From positions 374,501 to 438,500 of the forward strand of contig JACVTC010000053.1 in assembly GCA_016946835.1 (NCBI GenBank): DNA of 64,000 nucleotides. The letters are read 5' to 3'. Numbering within the stretch: the first letter of the stretch is position 1; every line of letters begins with the position of its first letter. The notes below the pieces were generated by a model. It did no database searches. It saw nothing but the letters and a program-made list of their open reading frames with translations, and was not told the DNA's origin. Positions 33,509 to 48,100 of this stretch are shown here, in pieces. This DNA comes from Neocallimastix lanati (nom. inval.). Lineage: Eukaryota; Neocallimastigomycota; Neocallimastigomycetes; Neocallimastigales; Neocallimastigaceae. A program made the translations under genes and the position numbers.

Positions 33509-33881
33509 TTAAATATTTAAAATAATATCATTTACAAATATTTTTTGTATATCATTAATAAAGAAAGAGAAATAATTAAATTTTTGATGATTACTATTAA
33601 CACTACTACTGCTATTATGATGATGTTGATGATTTGTATTCAAATGAATGGTATGACTCTTCTTTATTCCATTAAAATGACATTTAATATCGAAAGAAAG
33701 CTCTAAGGGATCAATATTTGAATGAGTGATTACCTCAAATACTCCAATTTTTTCTTGGAAATTAATAATTCCTTTTAAATAATTTCCTACTATATCATCA
33801 ACTTCCCATTTTTCATTACCAGTAATACCCGAATTTTTAGCTTCATTACATATTACCTTTAAACAAATAATTTTTAATTCC

Positions 33882-33912
<31 letters not shown>

Positions 33913-33914
33913 TA

Positions 33915-33945
<31 letters not shown>

Positions 33946-34174
33946 TTTATTTTTATTTTTTATTATGTAAAAATTTAAAAAAGAAAAAAAAAAAAAAAAA
34001 AAGTAAAAATAAATTAGTGTTAACTTACTTGTATTAAAAATTTTATGAAACCATTTTTAACTTCATGACAATTTAATATATCATTTGTATCTTGACGATT
34101 TAAATAAAAAACGACCTTGGTTGGGAATTTTATACCAAATTTTACAGTATAACTATTAAAAGTTAAAAGTTTTA

Positions 34175-34207
<33 letters not shown>

Positions 34208-34801
34208 TATATAATAGAATTAAGATATAGGTTTATTAGTTTTATTATTATTATTATTATTATTATTAAATTATTGTATATTCATTTATATTATTTTATT
34301 TATTTTATTTTAATTTTTATTTTAATTTTTATTTTTATTTTTATTTTTATTTTTATTATTATTATTATTTTTTTTTTACTTGTTGAAAAAGGTAATTAAA
34401 ATTTGAGTTTCGGTTTCGAGGGTATTTTCGGTTTTATCATTAAAAATTTTTTCAAAATGAACTGAAATTGGTATTTTTCCGGATACAATGGTCTTCACGA
34501 AATGATCTAATTTACTCTTAATATATTCTATACATTCCTTATACAAAATTAATTCATAGGTTTGCTCTACAAAATTTTCTTTCAATACATTTAATTTTTG
34601 TTTTTCATTTTCACTAATGTTGAAGAAAAAAAAAAAATTTTTTTTGTATATATATTTATTTTTGATATATTAAATAATATAAAATAAATATTTTATAAAT
34701 AAATAATAAATAAATAGATAATAAATAATAAATAAATAATAAATAAATAAATAAATATATATATATAGAAATTTAATAAATGTTTAAATATTTATATATT
34801 T

Positions 34802-34835
<34 letters not shown>

Positions 34836-34856
34836 TCAATTTTAGAGTTATATAAA

Positions 34857-34897
<41 letters not shown>

Positions 34898-35554
34898 TGA
34901 ATTTATATATAAAGTTCATAATATATATATTATATATTAATATTTTTATATTAATTTTTTTTTTTTTTACCTTTTTTTATTTGAGTTTCCTTCATTTTTT
35001 ATACCATTGATATTAGTATTAACAATATTTTGATTAGATTTAGAGATGGTAGAAACGGATGGGGATAGTATATTTATATTTTGATCATTATTTTCATTGA
35101 TGGTAGAAGTGAAAAAATTATTTTTCTGTATATTTTTTCGATGAATATTTCTTAATTTTTCTTGAAGGAAAAGTTCTAAGAAAGCTTGAGATAATTCCTG
35201 AGAAGTTAAATCTTTAATATCGACTGGTTCATCATCATCCTTTATTGATGTTTATTTTATTTTATTTATTTATTATTATTTTTTTTAAATATATATATAT
35301 ATATATTATTTAGTATCTTGTATTTATTATTATTTATTATATATTTTAATTTTAATTTTATTTTAATTATATTTTATTTTATTTTATGTTATTTTATTAC
35401 TTTTTTAGTTTCTATTCTAAATATTAACTGTTTATCACTACTGAGGGGTAAGGATATCATATTTTCTGAAAATTTAACTTTTTTTTCAAGATAGGAATTT
35501 TGGGCATCATTTATAAGCTATTAAAATATTTATTAAAAATGAAATGAAATAAAA

Positions 35555-35598
<44 letters not shown>

Positions 35599-35962
35599 TA
35601 TATATATATATAATTGATTAGTATCACTATTACTAATTATTTATTATTTATTATATTATATATTATATTATCTATTGTTGGAAAAAAAAATAATACAAAC
35701 TCTATTATAAAGCTCATTATGATATATAGTAATTTGTGATTCTAACAGTTGTCTTAATATTTTATTATTAATAACTTAATATTTTAAAGATAGTTAAAGG
35801 AAATAATAAGTGAATAAAATGAGTAGTATATATATATACATTTATTATCTTTATTATTTTTATTATTTTTATTTTCTTTTATTTTTATTTTTTTTTTTTT
35901 TATTATTTTTATTTATTTTTATTATTTTTATTATTTTTATTTATTATTATTATTATTATTAC

Positions 35963-35996
<34 letters not shown>

Positions 35997-36596
35997 TTTT
36001 TTTTTTTTTATTTTTTATTTATTTTTTTTATTTTTTTTTATTTTTATTTTTTATTTATATATTTATTTATTTTAAATTTCATATTTTATTTTTATTATTA
36101 TTATTTTTTTTTTTATACCTTCAATATCCCAAGTGGCCCATACATCACGATGTGAGGATTTCGGAGCTGAGGGAGAAAAAATTTCAACGGTGACGACCTT
36201 CTTTTTTTTATGCGGTAATAATAATTTTATTTTTTCTTCATTACTATCCACTTCTTTATTTAAAGCAGCATTGGCTATTGTATGACGATTTTGTGAAATT
36301 TGTGCTATACCCATTTCTTTAAATCTTGAACCCGCTTAATATAACAAATTAAAAAAGATATATATGTAAATATTTTAGATACAAAATTATTATTATTTCT
36401 TATTTTTATTCCTTATTCCTTTTCTTATTTCTTATTTCTTATTCTTTATTCCTATTTGTATTTTTTTATTCTTATTCTTTATTCTTATTATTTCTTATTT
36501 CTTATTTCTTATTTTTTTTTATTCTTATTATCTTTTATTATATATTTATGTTTATATATTTATATATTTATATTTTCTAATTTTTTTTTTTTTTTT

Positions 36597-36634
<38 letters not shown>

Positions 36635-37899
36635 ATGTATATAACTGTAATCAACATATAATGATCTCTGTAACATTCCTGTTCTATTAACTCTATTTTT
36701 TGATTGTATAATCCAATTATTTGGTCTTAAGGTTTCAGCTTGTTCATTATAGAAAGCTTGAGAAACATTTAAAATATTTAAAATATTTTCATGTTCTTCC
36801 AATAATATTCGTGATGCATGACGAAGGTGCTTTAAATTTTTTTTTTTTTTTTTTTTTTTTTTATAAAAAAATAAATATAAAAAATAAAAAAAAAAAAATA
36901 AATATAAATATAAATATAAATATAAATATTAATATAAATATAAATATAAATATAAATATAAATATAAATATAAATATAAATATAAATATAAATATAAATA
37001 TAAATATATAAATATAAATATATAAATATAAATATATAAATATAAATATATAAATATAAATAAAAATAAAAATAAAAATAAAAAAATAAAAAATAAAAAA
37101 AAAAAAGTATAATATGTATAAGTGTAAATATAAATATATTTTTGTAAATGTGTATATATACATTATAATAGATAGTGAATAAAATAATAATAATAAAATA
37201 AATAAATAAATATACAAGTATATCCATTATATATATATATATCTATACATGTCTATATAGTCGATATATATAAATATTTTATATAATAAATATAAATATA
37301 TTCCATTAAATAATTACTTCTCTTTTTGCTGATAATTTTAATTGATATTCTTCAATTTGTTGTTTCAATGATAATTTTGGATTATGAATATTAGCTAAAC
37401 GAATATTGGATTCATTTTTTTTAGGATCAAACATCATATCTGGTGTTTGAAGTTGTTGTTGTTGCAGTTGCTGTTGATTAAATAAGGAACTTTTTTGTTT
37501 TGATAGAAATTCCATTCTTTTTCTTTTATCATTACGACCTTTTTCAGTTGAAGTCATAATAAGTCTGTTGACAATATCCAAGGATAATTCAATTTCTTGT
37601 TGGGCATGACTATTTAATTTAAATAAAAATATAAAAATTTTTATTTTATTTTATTTTTTATTTTTAATAATAATAATATATATATATATATATTTAAATA
37701 TTAATTATTTAAATATATAAATAAATATACAAATATATAGATATTCAAATATATAGATATCGTATTATTTAATAAATAAATTTTAATAAAAATAAAAAAT
37801 ATTATTATAATAATAATAGTAAATAATAATAATAATAATAATAATTAATATATATTAAAGAATATAGCAGATATAATATATATATATATAAGAATAATT

Positions 37900-37962
<63 letters not shown>

Positions 37963-38596
37963 TATATATATATATATATATATATTTGTATATTTTTTAT
38001 TTAAATATTACTATAAATTAAATTTAATTTTTTCTAGAGGTTGGACTTGAATTTGATTTTGCTGTTTATTTGCTTCCATATTAAGTTTTTCCATATCTGT
38101 ATCATTATCATTTTGTTTATATTCCAGATTTTTGTCATTTTCTGATTTCGAAGAATCTAATAATGCTTCAAAATTGATTCTAGAAGTAATTTGGTCTAAT
38201 TTTTCAGAATTTGATAATTTCCTTTATAATTATTGGTATTGTTATAATTATTATATATATATGTATTTTTTTTTTTAATTATAATTTCATTTTATTTTTA
38301 TTTTTATTTTTATTTTTGAATTTTATATATATATATAGGTTATAAGAATATTATACATTTATTTTTTTTTTGTTTATTGTATTATATATAAATATAATAA
38401 TAATAATAATAAAAAAAAAAAGAGTTAGTTATTTTTAATTCTAATAGTGATTGAATGTATTTTTCTATTGAATTTTATTATCAATATTATTATCATTATT
38501 TTTCTTAAATTAAAAATTAATATAGAATTTATATATATATGCAAAAAAAAAAAAAATTAAAATCATATTATTATAAATTGTTATTAGAATGAAAGT

Positions 38597-38635
<39 letters not shown>

Positions 38636-38751
38636 TATTATTATTATTACTCTTCAACTATTTCTTCTCCATCGTCTGTTATATCCCTTATGGCATTTTC
38701 TTCTGCAACTTCTATTGCAAGTTTAATACGTTTTGCTGATGATTCTGACAT
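33509..38751 (-). CDS. MED17: Mediator complex subunit 17 (head module), 11 exons
   Basis: Exons (minus order): 38751-38651, 38221-38012, 37609-37318, 36829-36634, 36334-36119, 35774-35701, 35517-35401, 35239-34971, 34613-34380, 34152-34029, 33856-33509. All have GT/AG borders and compatible phases and join to 726 residues, close to the human (651) and yeast Srb4 (687) lengths. The N-terminus KRIKLAIEVAEEN and SRINFEALL align with the start of human MED17. Further family blocks are NNWIIQSKNRVNRTG, LLESQITIYHNELYNRL and LFLQEKLRNIHRKNI. A short Gln-rich stretch lies in exon 3. MED17 is a scaffold of the Mediator head and links activators to RNA polymerase II. Introns hold long T or A runs and (AAT)n. 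Exon 6 (74 nt) is the least certain. Assignment is by remembered family similarity. Confidence 0.86.
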
Positions 38752-38844
38752 TTATTTATTTTTGTTTTATTATTAGTTTAATGATGAATATATATATATA
38801 TTTTTTTTTTTTGAAATATATATTATATATAATATTGATTGAAA

Positions 38845-38879
<35 letters not shown>

Positions 38880-38947
38880 ATATATATATTAAAAAAAAAT
38901 AGTATTATAAATTATATGAATTTATTATGAAAAATTGCTGAATTATG

Positions 38948-38984
<37 letters not shown>

Positions 38985-40349
38985 ATAAAAAATAAATAGA
39001 AAATATATATGTATATATATATTGATTTAAGGTATTTATATATCTATCAATTGATTTTTTTTTTTTTTTTCTTTTTTTGGTATATTAAAATGAATGTTAA
39101 TGAAATTCCATTTATTAATAAGTTAATGATTTTTTTATTTTATTTTATTTTTTTAATTATAATATTTAATAAAATTATATAATGATAAAAAAAAAAAAGA
39201 TAAGAAAATTGAAAGATATAAATGAAAAAAAAAAAAAGTAAAAATTATAAAGTATTAAATTTTGAAATTTTAAATAAATAAGAATGATATATAAGTTATT
39301 GGATAAAACTATTGAATTTTGGTTCTATTGATGATTCATCTTTAAAATAAAGAAAAAAAAAATATAAAAAAAATATAAAAAAAAAAAATTTTTTTTTATA
39401 ATATATAACAAATTAAAAACTTTTTATTATAATAAAAATATAAATATATTTTTTAATTAAAATTTAATAAATCAAAAAAAAAAAAAAAATAAATTTATAT
39501 AATCTTAAATTTTTATATATAATTTTTTTTTTTTACTTCGCATATTTTAAAATAGGAAATCATTAAAAAAATGTGTTAATAGTAATAATAGTAATAATAG
39601 TAATAATAATAATAATAATAAAAAAAAATTATGGTTACATCTTACAACACCACACCCTTTTTTAAATATCAATATCATTAATTCAAATTTAAATAATTAG
39701 TAAACTTTTTTTTTTATCATGTAATAATATTTTTGAATATAATATCTTTTTTAATTATAATTTATTTTTACACTCATTTTAAAGTATACATAATACACTT
39801 ATATTTATATATGTATATATACAGTTATAAATATATTTTTATTATTTATTAGAATTATATATATTTTTTTTTTTTATTATTATTATTTCATTATGATCAA
39901 ATGATATTTTGATAATTAACTATATACTTTTGTTAATATTATCCTCTCTAAAGAATAAAGTAAAAAAATTTAAAAAGAAAAAATAAAAAAAAATGTTTAT
40001 AAATAAAATAAAAATAAAGATTTAAAATAAATAGAAAATTAAAATTTAAAAAATAAAAAATTATGGATATTTATATTCTTTTAAATCATGATTAATAATA
40101 ACAATAATAATAATAGTGTAATAATAAAATATAAAGATATATATATTATAATAAATTTTTAATTTTATATTTAAAAAAAAAAATAAAAAATAAAATAAAA
40201 TAAAATAAAATAAAATAAAATAAATAAAATAAAAATAAAAATAAAAATAAAATTCTATTTTAAATATTATATGCTAAATAAATAAAAATAATTAAAATTA
40301 AATACAATTAAATATATCTTTTTTTTTTATTTTGATTTTTGAATTATTA

Positions 40350-40384
<35 letters not shown>

Positions 40385-40726
40385 TTTTTGTTTTGTTTTG
40401 TTTGTTTGTTTTCGACAACTTCTTGTTTCAATACTATTTACTTTTCTGATTAGCTGCTTTCACTTCATTGTTTACTTCTTCTTACCGATAGTCTATTTAT
40501 ATATAATGAAAAAAAAAAAAAGTAATATAAAAAAACAAGAAAAAAAGGATTAATAATTATTATTAATACTTTATTTTATTTTATTTTTATTTTTAAAATT
40601 TTCATTATTACTTTTACTATTACTATTTATTTTTTTTTTTTTATTTAAGAAAAAAAAATAAACTATTTTTATATTTATAATTAATTAAATTATTTTTATT
40701 TTTATTTTATTTTATTTTATTTTATT
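38752..40726. other. Intergenic spacer, RRS1 3' side / MED17 5' side
   Basis: Poly(A), poly(T), (AATA)n and (TA)n dominate. The one GC-containing word is TACAACACCACACCC at about 39640-39660, whose reverse strand (GGGTGTGGTG) lies about 900 bp upstream of the MED17 ATG and could be a promoter element. A 39535-39565 plus 39305-39345 exon-like pair on the minus strand would give only 16 residues and is not called. Confidence 0.5.
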
Positions 40727-41466
40727 CTATGTTACCTTTTCAAGAATTTCTAAAGTCTTTTCCTTTTCAGCCTTCATATCACCTGTAGCAGATTCACGAT
40801 GTTTCTTTATACCTTTGTTCTTTATCTTTGGTTCATTCTTTAACTTTTTATCGAATCTACCCAAAGAAGCTGTAGAAGTTTTAGCAATAATAGATTTATT
40901 TAATAATTCTTGTTTTCTAGCTTCTCTTGGATTAATATTCTTTCTAATAGCTTCTGCTTCTTCAAGGTTTCTCTTTTGTCTCTTCTTATTACTTTCAATA
41001 CGTTCTTTCTTTTCATTGGCTCTCTTTTCATATTGATCTTCCATTGGATCTATTTATTATTATAAATAATTATAAAAGTAATTATTATATTTTTTTTAGT
41101 GTTTATTATTTTTTAATACTTTTTTAATGAATATTGATATATATATATAATTATATATTTACGTATTTATATAATAATAAAAATAATAATAATAATAATT
41201 ATATAAAATCTATTATTATTATTATTATGATTATATATTTTTTTTACTTACCAGCATTTCTTGGAACTTCAATTAACCAATCTTCTGGAACATCTTCCTT
41301 ATTCTTAGTATGATCATAACCATAACGAGCCTTGTATTCACCAGTTTCTTCATCAAATTCAAATCTACTTCTCTTCTTCTTTTGAATACCTTTAGCTTTA
41401 GCAAACTTCTCCCAACGAGTAAGTACCTTTTCTTTTGGAACCTTTATATTTTAATTCATTGTTTTC

Positions 41467-41506
<40 letters not shown>

Positions 41507-41609
41507 TTGTTTAATATATTATATATTTAAATATACATATATATATATATAATTAGTATTCATTTATGAAATTATATTGTAATTATATTATAATTATTCT
41601 TTCATTTCC

Positions 41610-41640
<31 letters not shown>

Positions 41641-42769
41641 GTTTTTTTTTGTTTTAAAGTATTATTATTATTATTATTATAAATAAATATTAATATTCAA
41701 CTTACAGGTTTTTCTCTTGGAATGACAGTAACTGGATCTGGAAGAGTAGCAAAAATACCGTCTTCACTTGATTTCGTTGGAAGATTAAATATAGCATTCA
41801 TAATTAATTGAGTATTATCTCTAGTTAATTTTTTTAAGAAATCTTCCTTTCCTTTCCTTAATTAATATAATTATTTAAATTATTTTTATTTAAATATTAT
41901 AAATTTTTAAATATATATATTGAAGAAAAAAAAAAAATTATATAAATATTGATTCATGGTTTGTGGAATATAGTGATAAATATTGTTATTATTATATATA
42001 TAAATATATATATTATTTTTTTAAAAAGATGAAAAAAAAAAAATAAGACATATACTTTAAATCCTTTGGATCAATTGGATTGGTATCAAAAGCAGCTAAA
42101 TTTCCTAAATCATATTCTAAAGGAATAGCTTTTTCAACTTCAGTTGATTTACTATTTTTGATTTAAGATTTAAAAATTGATATATATAAAATATTATAAT
42201 GATATATATAATATATATAATAATTAAAATATAATAATAATGAACATATATATAAATAAAAGCAAAAAAAAATAAATAATTAATAAGGTTTTTAATGTTT
42301 GATATTTTTTTTATTTTGAAAAACAAAATTTTATATATTTATATACAATATTATTTATTATAAAATTAATCCTGAAATTTTTAACATTTAAAAATTTCAA
42401 ATTTTGCATTTGATTTTACAAATTTATGAAATATAATTATTTTTTTTATTAAATATCGTTTTATTGATAATAAATAATTATGAAACTATTCATTTATTTT
42501 CCCCCCTTCCTTTAAAATAATAATTTTTTTTTAACAAATATTATTTAAAAGTTTTGCTAAGATTTTATTAATTTTAAAAAATTATACATCCTTTCAAATT
42601 GAAATCTCATTTTGATTTTATATCATTATAAATTTTTTGCGATAAGTAATTTAATTTCATAAAAGCACTTATATATATATATATTTTAATGAATATTTAT
42701 ATATTTATTAATTCTATTGTTAATTACAAATTATTTTTTTCATTTTTAATGACAGTCTGCACTTCCATA
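40727..42769 (-). CDS. RRS1: Ribosome biogenesis regulatory protein RRS1, 5 exons
   Basis: Exons (minus order): 42769-42729, 42151-42056, 41856-41706, 41441-41252, 41049-40727. Phases match and give 266 residues (yeast 203, human 365). Family blocks in order: YDLGNLAAFD; RDNTQLIMN; LPDPVTVIPREKP; RWEKFAKAKGIQKKKRS; EDWLIEVP; DPMEDQYEKRANEKKERI; then a Lys/Glu-rich basic tail ending ILEKVT. RRS1 works with RPF2 to bring the 5S RNP into the 60S pre-ribosome in the nucleolus. The first exon (13 codons, MEVQTVIKNEKNN) lies across a 577-bp intron and is the weakest part; a different short first exon is possible. The downstream neighbour on the same strand is MED17. Confidence 0.9.
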
Positions 42770-43330
42770 TTGATATAATTATATTTTTAATATTAAATAT
42801 TTAATAAAATGAAAAAAATTTTTTTAAAAAAAAAAAAATATAATATATATATATATAAATTTAATCTAATATTTAAATAATTAATTATTAATTATTTTTT
42901 TTTTATTTTTATTTTTATTTTTTTTTTTTTTTAAAATTTTAATTTTTTTAAAATTTACTCAATCATTGATTGGCTAAAATTAATAATAAATTTTTATAAA
43001 AAATAAATGTATGAATAGATAAATATATTAATAAATAAATTAATAATAATATAAATCAATAATAATATAAATCAATAATAAAATAATAATATAAAGAAGT
43101 AAATAAATAACTATTAAATAGATAAAATTCTATATATAATTGAGAAAATGAATAAATGTATAGCTATATAAAAGTATATATTTGTTAATAAGTAATAAGA
43201 TAATTATATAAATAAATAAAAGCTATATTCATAAATGAATTAGTGAATGAAAATTTTATTAATATAAAGATTATAAAGATAAATGAATAAATAAATATGT
43301 GAATACATGAATAATTAATTAACTAACTAC
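42770..43330. other. RRS1 upstream region
   Basis: AT-rich, with A/T runs and ATAAATAAAT-type repeats. No motif could be assigned and no gene was seen. Confidence 0.6.
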
Positions 43331-43911
43331 ATTGATAAAAGAAATAAGTTCTATCCTGGTTCTTAGTCCGTGGACTAGAATATATAAGGCTCCTGGTTCA
43401 GTCTCACCCTTTAACCATTTCCAGGTTTTCTTTCATAAGAGGTTTTTACGTAATATGGTGGTTAGGGTTACAGTTAAGTATTTCCCCTTCCCACTCTTAT
43501 ATATATTATTATTCTCAAATCTCCAAAGTATATATAAACATGATACTGTCCTAACTGTGGGCCTGACAAGGGTTGCCCAAGTATTGTCATCTTAATACAT
43601 TTATGATGGGAATTCCTAATATATGGGTATATATCATGTATCTATGTAGATATATTCTACTAAAAAGCAATCTTTCTGGCTATTATACATTTATCAAAGG
43701 AGTTATTACACATCTCATTGGTTTAGGTTACACATGCCTTCGCTTCAAAGAGAAGTTAGGAACTTGGTGAGTCAACCCGAGAAAAAGCGTACTAAAAAAT
43801 TCATAGCAATAATATGCATGTCAGAGTGCCAATACTGAATACTCAGTAAGGCTTTCCAACATAGAGGTTGAAAATAAGGGCGGTGCACCGCGGAGGTAAA
43901 AAAAAAAAAAT
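43331..43911 (+). other. Isolated higher-GC island ending in an A tract; possible dead retroelement
   Basis: About 570 bp stand out from the surroundings by mixed composition. Several short ORFs occur, none longer than 87 codons; one frame reads CPNCGPDKGCPSIVI. Near the right end is a perfect 12-bp palindrome (GCGGTGCACCGC at about 43880-43891), followed by GGAGGT and 13 A residues. No protein family was recognised. The A tail suggests a LINE or SINE-like insertion, but no target duplication was found. Confidence 0.4.
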
Positions 43912-45072
43912 ATGTAGAAAAAATAAATTTATTATGACAATAAATTATATTTATCATATTTATTTTATTATTTTTAAATAATCAACTAATTAAAAGTATT
44001 GAAAAATTCGAAATGACAATACACTTTATATTTATTTTATTTTATATATTTTTTTTTTTTATTTTTAGAGGTTTCATAATGATTATTAATATATTTATTT
44101 TCATATATATATTTTTTGTAATAGGATTAGTAAAAGTATTGAGAAATTTAAAATAATAATAATATAAGCTAATTTTTATTTTAATTTATTTTTTTATTAT
44201 TTTTTTTTATCAAGGTTCCAAAATGATTACTAAACACTTTTTATATATTATATATTTATAATGATGTGCTATTTATCTTTTGAATAATTAATAAAGAATA
44301 TTTTTTTTTTTTTTTTTGCATTGAAAATGAGATTTTAATTAATTAATTAATGATTATATAAAGTATTTTAACTGATTTTTTTTTTTATTAATTTATATAT
44401 ATACAATGAAAATATTAATTGATATTATGCTAAATAAAAATTATGCTACGTAGATTGATCTTTTTTATATAGCTATTTACTTAGATAGTAATTTGTTTTT
44501 ATTATTTTTTTTTTTATTAATTGATTTAATTTATTAATTGATTATTAATATTTATTTATTTATAATAAATAAATTAATATATGATATAAAAAAAAAATTA
44601 TCCAAATAAATAACTAAACACAATTTATTAATGAATATGTAAATAAGTAAATAAATAATTAATTAAATAATTAATTAATTAACTAGCTAACTAACATACA
44701 AACTAAATTAATAATTAATTAAATTACAAAGGAACAACTAGTTAAACCCTCTAAATAAATATAATATAATATATAAATGAACTATTAACAAAATTCTAAG
44801 AATTAACATTTAATCAGTTGATTATCATGTCAATCACTGTAATAATGAAATAGAATAATGAAATAGCAATGAAATATTTATAAATTTATAAATTAATCTA
44901 TGAAAATTTATATAATATTATATGTATAAATTACATAATTTATTTATATATAAATATATTTTTCATAATTACAATTTTTTAAAAATAAATAGTAAATATA
45001 AATATTCTAATAACATTAATAAATAATACCATTTGTAATAATAATAATAATAATAAAAATAATAATAAAAAT

Positions 45073-45113
<41 letters not shown>

Positions 45114-48100
45114 TAATAAATAATGATGAAAATGTCAATGATAATAAAAAACATTATTATACTAATAAAAAACCTAATTATAGTATTAATATGAAATATT
45201 ATCATTAATAATAAATAATAAATATATATATATAAAAGAAAACTCTATATAACTTTCAAATACATCATACATTTAATATAATTTAATATATGTATAGTAT
45301 AAATTATTTTTAATTACTTTTAATATATGATATATATAATAATCATAATAAAAGAAAAATAAGGAAAAATGATAATAATAATAAAATACAATCTATTTAT
45401 ATATATATATTTTAAATAAAAAAGATATTAAATAAAAGAGACATTAAATAAAATAAATATTAAATAGAAGAGATAGTAAATAAAATAAATATAAATAAAA
45501 GAGACATTAAATAAAATAAATATTAAATAGAAGAGATAGTAAATAAAATAAATATAAATAAAATAAATATTAAATAAAATAAATATTAAATAAAATAAAT
45601 ATTAAATAAAGAGATATTAAATAAAATAAATACTAAATAAAAGAGATAATAAATAAAGAAATAAGCAAATAAAGCAAACGTTTAATAAATTATAAATATT
45701 GACAAATAATAAATGAATAAAATAAAATAATAAATAATATATAATTAGGTAATAATAAGAATAATTAATAGATAGCTAAAGAGAATTAAATTCTATTTGT
45801 TAACAAAAAATTTAAGTTAATCAACAAAATAATAAAAGTATAAAACAAATAATAAAACAAAGAATGAATATAATAGAAAAAATAAAGGATAATGATTAAA
45901 TGAAAAGGAGAATGAATTCAGTAATAAATAAAATTTGATACAAAAAATAATTTTATTTATTATAGAATATTTAATATAAAAAATAAAATATATATATATA
46001 TGTATATATATGTATTAAATTACTTATAAAAGACAAAAATATAATATATCAATAAATCATAATCAATAAATAAAATTTTATTCATTCATTAATTTGCTTA
46101 TTCGTTCATTCATTTATTTATACATCTTCTGTATATATATATATAATAAAATAAATAATTTTTAATTATGGAAAGTCGTAATTTTAATTTTAATTTCAAT
46201 TTTATTTATTATTATTATTATGTTTGAAATGAACCATTTAACCATTCATGGGAGTAAAAAAAAAAAAAAATTATTTATTTTAATAATAATATTTATACTA
46301 ATAATATTTTTTATATTAAAAAAATGATTGAAATAAATGATTGAAATAATAAATAATTTAATTTTTTTTTTTTTCCTTTTATTTATATATTTTATTTTAT
46401 TAAGCTTTATTTTATTTTTTTCTCAAACAAATTAAGTAAAAGATGAAAAAGTCTAAATTTGTCAATTCTTACTGTTTATGATAGGTATACACATATATAA
46501 TAATAATTAATAATTAATAATAATTAATAATTAATAATAATAATATTATATATAATAATATGAAATAAAAAAAAAAAAAAAGGAAAAAATAATAAAAACT
46601 TTATTAGATAAGAAAATGTAATTGGAAATTAGAAAAACTTAAAATAGTTTTAGTTTTTTCGGTTTTCTTGATTTAAAAAAAAAAAAAAAACTAATAATCA
46701 AAATTCAAAATTCAAAATTTAAAAATTCAAAATCAAATTCGTATCATATAAAATAAAAAAAATTAAACAATAATAAAAAAATTTTAACTGGCAATAATAA
46801 ATAAATAATAATTATTAATAAATAATAATAATATATAAAAAGAAAGTATTTTATTATTATTATTATTATTAATATAAATAAATAATAAATATAAATAAAT
46901 AATAAATATAAATAAATAATAAATAATAATATTAAATAAAAATTTTGTAAAACTATAAATACATGAAACAATAAATCAATAGATAATTCAATAAATTAAT
47001 CAATTAATAAATATATACAATATATGAAATTAAAAAGTATTATGTGATAAAATTAAATCCATGTCTAACTTTATAACTTTGAACTTTTGGAATTACTTTA
47101 TTGTATATAATAAATTAAGAGTTTAGGTTTTATATATAATAAATTAAGAGTTTAAGTTTTATAAATCTAAAAATTGATATTTAAAAATTAAAAATAAAAA
47201 TTAAAATAAAAGTAAAAAATAAAAATAAAAATAAAAATAAAAATATAAAAAAACTTGCCTGTTACACCAAATGTTTTAGGTTGAATTGATTTTTTTTTTT
47301 TTTTTTTATTTAATTTAATTAAATAAATTAATATTCTCACCATAATTCTCATTTTTTTAGTATTTTAGTATTTTATCAAATTTAATTATTTTTTTTTATC
47401 ATTCTAAAGAATTATTGATTATTAAATTCTATTTTTATTATTTATTATTTATTATTTATTATTTATTATTTATTATTTATTACTTATATTTATTATTTAT
47501 TATTTATTATTTAATTATTTATTATTTAATTATTTATAATTTAATTATTTATTATTTATTATTTATTATTTATTATCAAATTCTAAAAAAAAAAAAATTA
47601 ATATTTTTATTAATATAAAAATATTAATATTATTTATTAATATTAAGTTTAATTAATATTTTAATTTATATTCTAATCTTACTTAATATTTATTAGAAAT
47701 AAAAATAAATAAAATAATAAAATTAATATATATGGAATGTAATGTAATTAATTTTTTTTTTTTTTTATGGGTGGTAAAACATCACTTTTATCTCTTAATG
47801 ATAATTATAGAGATATATATAAATAAAGTTTAATTTATTTTTGATAAAATTTCCAGAAGAAATAAAGTGTGGCCTATTGAGATATCTGAAAAAAAAAAAA
47901 AAAAAAGAAATAAAGTAAAAAAAAAAAAAAAATAAAATTTATATTTTAAAAATTATAAATATATATATTTAAAAAAATAATAATTAAGAATAAAAAATGA
48001 AAATGAAAGAAAAATTAAATAAATAATAGAAAGCTTTATATATATAAATAATAATTATATATAAATAATAATTATTAATGTATAAATTTATATTATTATT

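Noticed and set aside
35810-37227. Several ORFs of Tyr/Phe/Ile repeats
   Set aside because: They cross the introns of MED17 and read (ATT)n and (AAATAT)n repeats; the real coding exons are on the minus strand.
39280-39570. Two-exon mini gene on the minus strand (39565-39535 plus 39345-39305)
   Set aside because: Splice sites look fair, but the longest product is 16 residues with stops in every longer option.
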